From positions 26,115-40,373 of the forward strand of contig NZ_MDDW01000005.1 of assembly GCF_001854865.1 (NCBI RefSeq): a stretch of 14,259 bases of DNA, given 5' to 3'. The notes below the pieces were generated by a model. It did not search any database and had not been told where the DNA came from. It saw only the letters and a list, made by a program, of their open reading frames with translations. A program made the translations under genes and the position numbers. Of this stretch, positions 8,921 through 14,259 are shown one piece after another (the stretch's first letter is position 1; each line of letters begins with the position of its first letter). Source of the stretch: Rhizobium sp. LCM 4573. Its GTDB lineage: Bacteria; Pseudomonadota; Alphaproteobacteria; Rhizobiales; Rhizobiaceae.

Positions 8921-10924
8921 TCAGGCAGCGGCCGCCTTGCGCGCTTCGGCGCGACGGCGAAGATCCGGAGGGGTCGCCTCCTCCGCCAGCGATGCGATCG
9001 CCTCGTCCAGCTTCATCGAGGTCTGCGCCTGGGAACCGAGGCGGCGAATGTTGACCGAGCGCTGCTCGGCTTCCTGCCTGCCGCAGACGATGATGACCGG
9101 CACCTTGCTGACCGAGTGCTCTCGGATCTTGTAGTTGATCTTCTCGTTGCGGAAATCGGTCTCGACGATCATTCCCGCTTCGCGAAGGGCTTCCGCCACC
9201 TCGCGGCCGTAATCGTCCGCATCCGAGGTGATCGTTGCGACGACAACCTGCACCGGTGCGATCCAGAGCGGCATGTGGCCCGCATAGTTCTCGATCAGAA
9301 TGCCGAGGAAGCGCTCCATGGAGCCGCAAATGGCGCGATGGATCATCACCGGCTGCTGCTTCTCGGAGTTCTGGTCGATATAGAATGCGCCGAAGCGTTC
9401 CGGCAGGTTGAAATCCACCTGCGTCGTGCCGCACTGCCATTCACGGCCAAGCGCGTCCTTCAGCGTATACTCGAACTTCGGGCCATAGAATGCGCCCTCG
9501 CCTGGCAGGATGCCGGTCTTGATATCGTTCGACTGCCTCTGGATGGTGTTCAGCACGTCCGTCATCACGCTTTCAGCGCGATCCCAGAGTTCGTCCGAAC
9601 CGACGCGCTTTTCCGGCCGCGTGGAGAGCTTGATGGTGATCTCCTCGAAGCCGAAGTCCTTGTAGACCGAAAGGATCAGCTCGTTGATCCTCAGGCATTC
9701 GGCGGCCATCTGCTCGTCCGTGCAGAAGACATGCGCGTCGTCCTGTGTGAAGCCGCGAACGCGCATCAAACCATGCAGGGCGCCCGAGGGCTCATAGCGG
9801 TGCACGAGACCGAATTCCGCAAGACGAATGGGCAGCTCCCGGTAGGACTTCAGACCATGCTTGAAGATCTGGACGTGTCCGGGGCAGTTCATCGGCTTCA
9901 GGGCGAAGACGCGGTCGTCCGCTTCCGGATCGTCCGGATTGGTCAGCGCATAGGCCGACTTCACCGCGAACATGTTCTCCTGGTACCAGCCCCAGTGACC
10001 TGAAGTTTCCCAGAGCGAGGTATCCAGCACTTGCGGCGCGTTGACTTCCTCATACGTGCCGCCAAGCCGGCGGCGCATGTAGGAAACCAGCGTCTGGAAC
10101 ATCCGCCAGCCCTTGCCGTGCCAGAAGACGACGCCCGGCCCCTCTTCCTGGAAATGGTAGAGGTCCATTTCCCGGCCGAGCTTGCGGTGGTCGCGCTTTT
10201 CCGCCTCCGCCAGTACATGCAGATACTGGTCGAGTTCTTCCTGCGTGGCCCAGGCCGTGCCGTAGATGCGGGTCAGCATGGGATTGTTCGAGTCGCCGCG
10301 CCAATAGGCGCCGGCCACCTTCATCAGCTTGAAGGCGGTACCGACCTGCCCCGTGGAGGCCATATGAGGCCCACGGCAGAGGTCGAACCAGTCGCCCTGA
10401 TAGTAGATCTTGACGTCCTGGTCCTCGGGGATCGCGTCGACCAGCTCGACCTTGTAGGTCTCGCCCTTGTCCTTGAAGACCTGACGCGCCTTGTTGCGCG
10501 GCCAGACTTCCTTGGTGAACGGCTGGTTACGCGCGATGATCTCCTTCATCTTCGCCTCGATCTTCGGCAGATCTTCCGGCGTGAAGGGCGTATCGCGGGC
10601 GAAATCGTAATAGAATCCGTTCTCGATGACCGGGCCGATGGTGACCTGGGTCGAGGGCCAGAGTTCCTGCACGGCCTCGGCCATCACATGCGCGGCATCG
10701 TGGCGGATCAATTCCAGCGCGCGCGGATCGGTGCGGGTGATGATTTCGATACGGCCGTCGGTGATCGGATCGGCAAGATCGCGCAGCGTGCCGTCGATCG
10801 CAACGGCGACAGCCTTCTTGACCAGCGACTTGGAAATGGATTCGGCGACGTCACGGCCGGTCGTGCCCGCGTCGAATGCGCGGACCGAGCCATCGGGAAA
10901 TGTAAGGGAAACGGATTGGGACAT
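8921..10924 (-). CDS. thrS: Threonine--tRNA ligase
   Basis: Class II threonyl-tRNA synthetase, cytoplasmic, 667 residues from MSQSVSLTF. An N-terminal TGS domain spans about 1-64. The editing domain carries H75-x3-H79 with Cys183 and His187 in CRGPH, which remove mischarged Ser. The catalytic core spans about 260-550. The zinc ligands are Cys347 (MNCPGH), His398 (DDAHVF) and His529 (MIHRA). Motif 2 lies in the [19 protein letters not shown] segment and motif 3 in [12 protein letters not shown] with Arg538. The anticodon-binding domain follows to about 650, with a basic Ala-rich tail. The start is set by AGGAG seven bases before ATG 10924; a 16-codon upstream extension has no such site. All key residues are present, so it should be active. 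It follows the DUF1697 gene on the same strand after 126 bases and ends at the bidirectional terminator. Confidence 0.97.
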   Translation of the reverse strand: MSQSVSLTFPDGSVRAFDAGTTGRDVAESISKSLVKKAVAVAIDGTLRDLADPITDGRIEIITRTDPRALELIRHDAAHVMAEAVQELWPSTQVTIGPVIENGFYYDFARDTPFTPEDLPKIEAKMKEIIARNQPFTKEVWPRNKARQVFKDKGETYKVELVDAIPEDQDVKIYYQGDWFDLCRGPHMASTGQVGTAFKLMKVAGAYWRGDSNNPMLTRIYGTAWATQEELDQYLHVLAEAEKRDHRKLGREMDLYHFQEEGPGVVFWHGKGWRMFQTLVSYMRRRLGGTYEEVNAPQVLDTSLWETSGHWGWYQENMFAVKSAYALTNPDDPEADDRVFALKPMNCPGHVQIFKHGLKSYRELPIRLAEFGLVHRYEPSGALHGLMRVRGFTQDDAHVFCTDEQMAAECLRINELILSVYKDFGFEEITIKLSTRPEKRVGSDELWDRAESVMTDVLNTIQRQSNDIKTGILPGEGAFYGPKFEYTLKDALGREWQCGTTQVDFNLPERFGAFYIDQNSEKQQPVMIHRAICGSMERFLGILIENYAGHMPLWIAPVQVVVATITSDADDYGREVAEALREAGMIVETDFRNEKINYKIREHSVSKVPVIIVCGRQEAEQRSVNIRRLGSQAQTSMKLDEAIASLAEEATPPDLRRRAEARKAAAA

Positions 10925-11050
10925 GTATTTCTCCTGTCCAGTCCCGCCAACGAATGCGGGTGGTGTTGGCACGAACGCGCCTTCGCCTTCGCGGGAGCGC
11001 AGGCGAGGCTGATAAAGATTTTTCGCGGCCTAGTAAAGGCGAACGGCCGT

Positions 11051-11572
11051 CTAGCGCAGCATTTCGGCAATGCCGTTGACGGTATTGGCGTTGCGGAACG
11101 TCCCGATGCCGAGTTTCTTCGTGGTCATGACGGAAAGAAGCCGGCTCTCGCTCGGCTTGCCGCCGAAATCGACCCAGAGATCGCCATCGACGATCGCGAT
11201 TGTCTCCCGATCCCGGTATTTCTCCAGCAGTCCGACAGCGCTCCCGTCGAGCGGCGCCCGCATCACCCGGAGGCAGACATCCGCGCCATTCCCGTTCGGG
11301 AATGGGTTTTTCGCCGCGAGCTTCAACCAGTCGTCACTGGATCGCACGATAAAGTCCACATGCCTGCCGAAGCGCTGCTCGAATGCCTCCTCCAGCACCC
11401 GTTCGATATCACCGGCCGGAGACTCCTCCGCCTCGAAGACCAGATTGCCGGTGGATACCAGCGTCCGGCAGTTCCTGAAACCAAGCCCCTCCGCCATCGC
11501 GCGAAGATCGGCCATGATGACCCGCCTGCCGCCGCCGAGCACGATGCTGTGGAGCAGCGCCACATAGATCAT
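11051..11572 (-). CDS. DUF1697 family protein
   Basis: This 173-residue protein resembles DUF1697. The opening MIYVALLHSIVLGG parallels the family's YVALLRGINVGG-type start, and an ADLRAMAEGLGFRNCRTLVSTGNLVFE segment (about 21-47) matches the conserved L-GF-x-V-x-T-x-x-x-S-G-N-V-x-F block. The C-terminal half has a TTKKLGIGTFRNANTVNGIAE-type end (150-170), also typical. There is no signal peptide or membrane span. The function of the family is unknown. The ATG lies four bases after the stop codon of the DUF2267 gene, so the two are almost certainly co-transcribed. In the family motif GINVGG, this protein has SIVLGG. Confidence 0.85.
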   Translation of the reverse strand: MIYVALLHSIVLGGGRRVIMADLRAMAEGLGFRNCRTLVSTGNLVFEAEESPAGDIERVLEEAFEQRFGRHVDFIVRSSDDWLKLAAKNPFPNGNGADVCLRVMRAPLDGSAVGLLEKYRDRETIAIVDGDLWVDFGGKPSESRLLSVMTTKKLGIGTFRNANTVNGIAEMLR

Positions 11573-11576
11573 CGGC

Positions 11577-11996
11577 TCAGGCCCGCCAGAAGTCGGCGGC
11601 TTCCGCCGGCAGTTTTGCCAGAACCCGCTCGAAAGCGGCTTCGCCTACATGACGCCGAAGGACCGACGCGACGACGGAAATGGAATCGTCCGGCGAGACA
11701 TTGTGATTGCCGCGAAACGCCTTCACCTCTCTCGTCAGAACCGCCCGATCCTCGAACGGCCGCAAGGGTTGATCGACATCCCAGTTGGAAACGAAGAGTG
11801 CCCTGAGCACAGGCGGCAACACATCGGCGAAGGCAAGCGCATCGCGGATCGAAAGCCGGCTACGAAAAATCGTGAACACGGCGTCGATCATCGTATAGGT
11901 CTGATTGGTCGTCTGAAGCATGGCGCCGTCCCTGACCTCGATCAGGAAAGCATCGAAATCACGCGAGGCCTGCCTGTACTCCATAGGAACCGTCAT
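11577..11996 (-). CDS. DUF2267 family protein
   Basis: This 139-residue protein matches the DUF2267 pattern: a helical segment near residues 10-30, then TMIDAVFTIFRSRLSIRDALAFADVLPPVLRALFVSNWDV (about 35-74), where ALxFAxxLPxxLRxLFxxxW is the recognisable core. A second half ends in VLRRHVGEAAFERVLAKLPAEAADFW. It is soluble and of unknown function. The ATG at 11996 is three bases past the yidD stop, and AGGAAAGG at the yidD 3' end is the likely ribosome site. A second in-frame ATG four codons in is an alternative start. It sits between yidD and the DUF1697 gene in a tightly packed operon. Confidence 0.82.
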   Translation of the reverse strand: MTVPMEYRQASRDFDAFLIEVRDGAMLQTTNQTYTMIDAVFTIFRSRLSIRDALAFADVLPPVLRALFVSNWDVDQPLRPFEDRAVLTREVKAFRGNHNVSPDDSISVVASVLRRHVGEAAFERVLAKLPAEAADFWRA

Positions 11997-11999
11997 GCT

Positions 12000-12368
12000 T
12001 CAGCCTTTCCTGCTCGAAACGCCCCAATAGCGCCACGGCGCCCACCAGCGTTGGTGAGTGGCGAAAGCTTCCGGAACCGGATCGAGGCCGGAGGTACCGC
12101 CCGGACCGCATCGCGCAACGCGGAAAAGCGTCAGCCAGCCGCCCGTCCATAGCCCGTGCCGGGCGATCGCCTCGTAGCCGTATTCCGAGCAGGTCGGGAT
12201 ATGCCGGCAGGAATTGCCGATAAAACCGGATAAAGTGAGCTGGTAGAACCGGATCAGCCCGACACCCATCAGACGGCCCGGCGTCTTGCGGAAAGGCCCG
12301 GCCCAGTTTCGGCCCTTCGAGATTTTCGTCTTCGATTGGGGATGATGGCAATCGGGCGCGCTACACAT
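12000..12368 (-). CDS. yidD: Membrane protein insertion efficiency factor YidD
   Basis: This 122-residue protein is of the YidD family, which aids membrane insertion alongside YidC. The signature is clear: LIRFYQLTLSGFIGNSCRHIPTCSEYGYEAIARHG (about 38-72) with Cys54 and Cys60, then LTLFRVARCGP with Cys87. The N-terminal amphipathic segment and three cysteines match other YidD proteins; the N-terminal 25 residues (including two more Cys and a His pair) are variable. The start at 12368 (MCSAPDC) is preferred because an upstream ATG lies inside the palindromic repeat. GGAGGGG from the repeat arm lies four bases before the ATG and is the only ribosome site visible. The gene's stop is three bases from the DUF2267 start. 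Confidence 0.93.
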   Translation of the reverse strand: MCSAPDCHHPQSKTKISKGRNWAGPFRKTPGRLMGVGLIRFYQLTLSGFIGNSCRHIPTCSEYGYEAIARHGLWTGGWLTLFRVARCGPGGTSGLDPVPEAFATHQRWWAPWRYWGVSSRKG

Positions 12369-12372
12369 CAGG

Positions 12373-12529
12373 CCCCTCCCCAACCCCTCCCCACAAGGGG
12401 GAGGGACTTAACCCGCGGCACGGTCCCTGACAAACAATGAGCGCCAAAACGAATATCGAGCCATGAAAGGTATCGAGGCGGCGCTGCGGAGGAAGCCCCT
12501 CCCCCTTGTGGGGAGGGGTTGGGGAGGGG
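12373..12529. repeat. Intergenic palindromic element with 33-bp perfect inverted repeats
   Basis: A left arm (12373-12405) and right arm (12497-12529) are perfect reverse complements over 33 bases, flanking a 91-base centre. Each arm is itself made of repeated CCCCTCCCC blocks with CACAAGGGGGAGGG-type sequence. The whole 157-base unit fills the gap between the NifU-like gene and yidD (18 bases past one stop, 4 bases before the other ATG). Similar C/T-rich palindromic repeats are common in rhizobial genomes (RIME-type elements); I cannot confirm the class. It could form a very long hairpin in RNA. It encodes no transposase, so it is a non-autonomous element if mobile. Confidence 0.85.
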
Positions 12530-12546
12530 AATAACCGGGCAGCGGA

Positions 12547-12990
12547 TCATCCTGCCGCCGCCACCAGCTTCGCCTCGATCTGGTCGATTGCATCGACCAC
12601 CGCATCGAAGGTCAGCATCGTCGAGGCGTGGCGGGCCTTGTAGTCCTTCACCGGCCTCAGGTAGCGCATATCCTCGAATCGGCCGCCAGGCCCCTCGCCA
12701 TCTTCCTTCAGCATGGCCAGCATGTCTTGCCGCGCCTTGCGAAGCTCTTCGGCCGTGGCGCCGATCACATGGCGGGCCATGATTGAGGAGGACGCCTGCC
12801 CAAGCGCGCAGGCGCGCACCTCATGAGCGAAATCCGTCACCGTGCCGTCGCGCATCGTCAGGTAGACACGCACCTTGGAGCCGCAGAGCTTGGAGTGCTT
12901 TTCCGAAACGGCATCCGCGTCCGGCAGCGTTCCCGAACGGGTGATGTTGCCGGCGAATTCGAGGATCTTGCTGTTGTATATGTCGTCCAT
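12547..12990 (-). CDS. NifU/IscU-like iron-sulfur scaffold homologue
   Basis: A 147-residue homologue of IscU/SufU iron-sulfur cluster scaffold proteins. The first Cys region is visible as SKLCGSKVRVYL (Cys36) and the second as EVRACALGQASSSIMA (Cys61). The third conserved segment, RxKCATLxW in SufU, reads ARHASTMLTF near 119-128, with His121 where the third Cys normally sits. The Asp that usually follows Cys-Gly at the first site is Ser38. Two of four scaffold-site residues are therefore changed, so canonical cluster assembly is doubtful. It is probably cytoplasmic. The start has only a weak ribosome site. It is divergent from folE across 295 bases, and the palindromic repeat follows its stop by 18 bases. 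Confidence 0.82.
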   Translation of the reverse strand: MDDIYNSKILEFAGNITRSGTLPDADAVSEKHSKLCGSKVRVYLTMRDGTVTDFAHEVRACALGQASSSIMARHVIGATAEELRKARQDMLAMLKEDGEGPGGRFEDMRYLRPVKDYKARHASTMLTFDAVVDAIDQIEAKLVAAAG

Positions 12991-13082
12991 ATTCCATACC
13001 CGTTGGAAAAGCCTAGGGTCCTGCGCCGCGTGTCGAACAAAGCGTCACCGCCCGCGGGCTATGATTAGCAGGCTCGTTCCAT

Positions 13083-13088
13083 TATATG
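13083..13088 (+). promoter_or_regulatory. Possible -10 element for the folE leader
   Basis: TATATG within an AT-rich stretch (CATTATATG) stands out in otherwise GC-rich DNA. It would place transcription start near 13095, giving a folE leader of about 190 bases. No good -35 box is found at 16-18 bases upstream, so this remains weak. Confidence 0.3.
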
Positions 13089-13094
13089 TGATGT

Positions 13095-13285
13095 CGCATC
13101 CCGATCATCAAGAAAGGATGTTTTGGCCGATTTCCTCACGAAATCGGGATAGGATGCCTTGTAAAACCGGCCGCCAGAGATCAGATAGCAGCCGGATCGT
13201 TAAAGAGTGGATCTTCGGCGGGAAATTCCGCCTTCAGGTCACGAGCCATTCGGGTGCGGCCTTGAACCGCATCAGGAGACAGTAA
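13095..13285 (+). promoter_or_regulatory. Candidate structured 5' leader of folE
   Basis: The gap before folE is 295 bases, with no gene. Its downstream part is rich in complementary segments. ATCCCGAT (13098-13105) and CCGATTT (13127-13133) compete for AAATCGGGAT (13141-13150). Nearer folE, GAGTGG (13205-13210) pairs with CCATTC (13246-13251, one G-T) around an inner stem GGCGG (13217-13221) with CCGCC (13228-13232). TGCGG (13255-13259) pairs with CCGCA (13267-13271) just before the ribosome site AGGAG. Rhizobiales folE genes are known to carry the folE motif (THF-II riboswitch). I could not match that consensus from memory, so identity is unproven. Confidence 0.4.
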
Positions 13286-13900
13286 ATGGATGCAATTGTG
13301 AAAAACTTCCCGGCCTCGAGCCAGCCGCAGGCCCGCCCCACCCAGCAGGAGGCGGAAGAAGCGGTGCGCGTATTGCTCCGCTGGGCCGGTGACGACCCGA
13401 TGCGCGAGGGTCTGCTTGATACGCCGAAGCGTGTCGCCACCGCCTATATGGAACTGTTCGGCGGATACGAGCAGTCGCCGGAAGAGGTGCTGGGCCGCAC
13501 GTTCGAGGAGGTCTCCGGCTACGACGATATCGTCCTGGTGCGGGATATCCCTTTCCACTCCCATTGCGAACACCACATGCTGCCGATCATCGGCAAGGCG
13601 CATGTCGCCTATCTGCCAAACGGGCGCGTCCTCGGTCTTTCGAAGATCGCCCGCGTGGTGGATATTTTCGCCCGCCGCCTGCAGACCCAGGAAAACATGA
13701 CGGCGCAGATCGCCAACGTCATTCAGGACGTATTGAAGCCGCGCGGTGTCGCCGTGATGCTTGAAGCCAAGCATATGTGCATGGAAATGCGCGGCGTCGA
13801 AAAGCAGGGCTCGGATACGCTGACCACCACCTTTACCGGTGAGTTCAAGGGAAATGCAGCCGACCAGGCCCGTTTCCTCAGCCTCATCCGGGGCCGTTGA
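13286..13900 (+). CDS. folE: GTP cyclohydrolase I
   Basis: GTP cyclohydrolase I (type IA, FolE), 204 residues, the first step of tetrahydrofolate biosynthesis: GTP to 7,8-dihydroneopterin triphosphate. The zinc and catalytic site is complete. [10 protein letters not shown] at 91-100 carries Cys94, catalytic His96 and His97; KHMCMEMRG at 162-170 carries Cys165. [20 protein letters not shown] (42-61) and [20 protein letters not shown] (117-136) are standard family blocks. The length is close to the usual 180-220. ATG at 13286 follows AGGAG at seven bases. The leader upstream is unusually long and structured. hisI begins 16 bases after the stop, so the two may be co-transcribed. Confidence 0.97.
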   Translation: MDAIVKNFPASSQPQARPTQQEAEEAVRVLLRWAGDDPMREGLLDTPKRVATAYMELFGGYEQSPEEVLGRTFEEVSGYDDIVLVRDIPFHSHCEHHMLPIIGKAHVAYLPNGRVLGLSKIARVVDIFARRLQTQENMTAQIANVIQDVLKPRGVAVMLEAKHMCMEMRGVEKQGSDTLTTTFTGEFKGNAADQARFLSLIRGR

Positions 13901-13916
13901 TCCCAGGATTTCTTAG

Positions 13917-14259
13917 ATGCCGCTCACCTTTGAACAGCGCTCGGTCGACAAGGCCGAGCGCGAGGCCGCTGGTCCCTTCACGCCCCTCTTCGACGCCAAC
14001 GGTCTCGTGACTGCGGTCGTGACCGATATTCGCGATGGCGAGCTTCTGATGGTCGCGCATATGAACGCGGAAGCACTCGCGCTCACCATCGAGACAGGCA
14101 TCGCCCACTATTACAGCCGCTCGCGCCGGAAAATCTGGAAGAAGGGGGAATCCTCCGGAAACCTCCAGACGGTCCACGAGATCAGGACCGATTGCGACCA
14201 GGATGCCGTCTGGCTGAAGGTGTCGGTCGCAGGGCACGATGCAACCTGCCACACAGGCC
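13917..14259 (+). CDS. hisI: Phosphoribosyl-AMP cyclohydrolase, C-terminus beyond window
   Basis: The frame is open from ATG 13917 to the window edge: 114 codons, with the last residues missing. This is HisI, which opens the purine ring of phosphoribosyl-AMP in histidine biosynthesis. The signature is visible: [16 protein letters not shown] (46-61), [15 protein letters not shown] at 64-78, the metal-binding DCDQD at 92-96, and the start of CHTG at 111-114. The remaining conserved Cys would lie just beyond the window. No HisE fusion can be judged. The start is 16 bases after the folE stop, with AGGA about nine bases upstream. FolE and HisI both open purine rings at a cyclohydrolase step, and their adjacency is often seen in rhizobia. 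Confidence 0.95.
   Translation, partial: MPLTFEQRSVDKAEREAAGPFTPLFDANGLVTAVVTDIRDGELLMVAHMNAEALALTIETGIAHYYSRSRRKIWKKGESSGNLQTVHEIRTDCDQDAVWLKVSVAGHDATCHTG

Noticed and set aside
11020..11060. Possible terminator after the DUF1697 gene (CGGCC ... GGCCG)
   Set aside because: Stem of only five bases with a 14-base loop and no clean U-tract.
8879..11806. Two long plus-strand open frames opposite thrS and the DUF1697/DUF2267 genes
   Set aside because: Mirror frames of clearly real minus-strand genes; biased composition and no motifs.
12368..12605. Small open frames inside the palindromic repeat
   Set aside because: They arise from the C/G-rich repeat and have no ribosome site or family resemblance independent of it.

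Overview
The window looks like chromosome of a Rhizobiaceae alphaproteobacterium (Rhizobium/Agrobacterium/Ensifer type). Base composition is GC-rich with strong GC3 bias. ParE, ThrS, FolE and the YidD/NifU-like/FolE/HisI neighbourhood read like rhizobial orthologues, and one intergenic gap holds a C/T-rich palindromic repeat of the kind common in rhizobial genomes. Most of the window is ordinary core chromosome; I see no phage, insertion sequence, CRISPR array, tRNA or rRNA.

Layout. At the left edge a secreted alpha/beta-hydrolase (minus strand, C-terminus outside the window) diverges from parE (topoisomerase IV subunit B), which ends at a clear hairpin-T terminator. An AI-2E/PerM-type membrane protein follows on the plus strand and overlaps, tail to tail, a GNAT acetyltransferase. 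A small hypothetical protein (plus) converges on a DUF2336 protein (minus). Further minus-strand genes are a flavin reductase-like protein and a nitroreductase whose stop overlaps the flavin reductase start. The nitroreductase diverges from a secreted protein built from three internal repeats, which shares a symmetrical bidirectional terminator with the convergent thrS gene.

From 8.9 to 13.0 kb everything is on the minus strand: NifU-like scaffold, palindromic repeat, yidD, a DUF2267 protein, a DUF1697 protein and thrS. The three middle genes are only 3-4 bases apart and are probably one operon. At the right edge folE and the start of hisI run on the plus strand, 16 bases apart.

The most interesting non-coding stretch is the roughly 295-base gap before folE. 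It contains a possible -10 box, two mutually exclusive stems and several hairpins leading up to the folE ribosome binding site, so it is a candidate cis-regulatory RNA. The known folE motif (THF-II riboswitch) of Rhizobiales is the natural hypothesis, but I could not match it from memory. Second is the 33-bp perfect inverted repeat beside yidD, whose G-rich arm appears to serve as the yidD Shine-Dalgarno sequence. Third is the NifU-like scaffold, which lacks the usual aspartate and third cysteine ligand.
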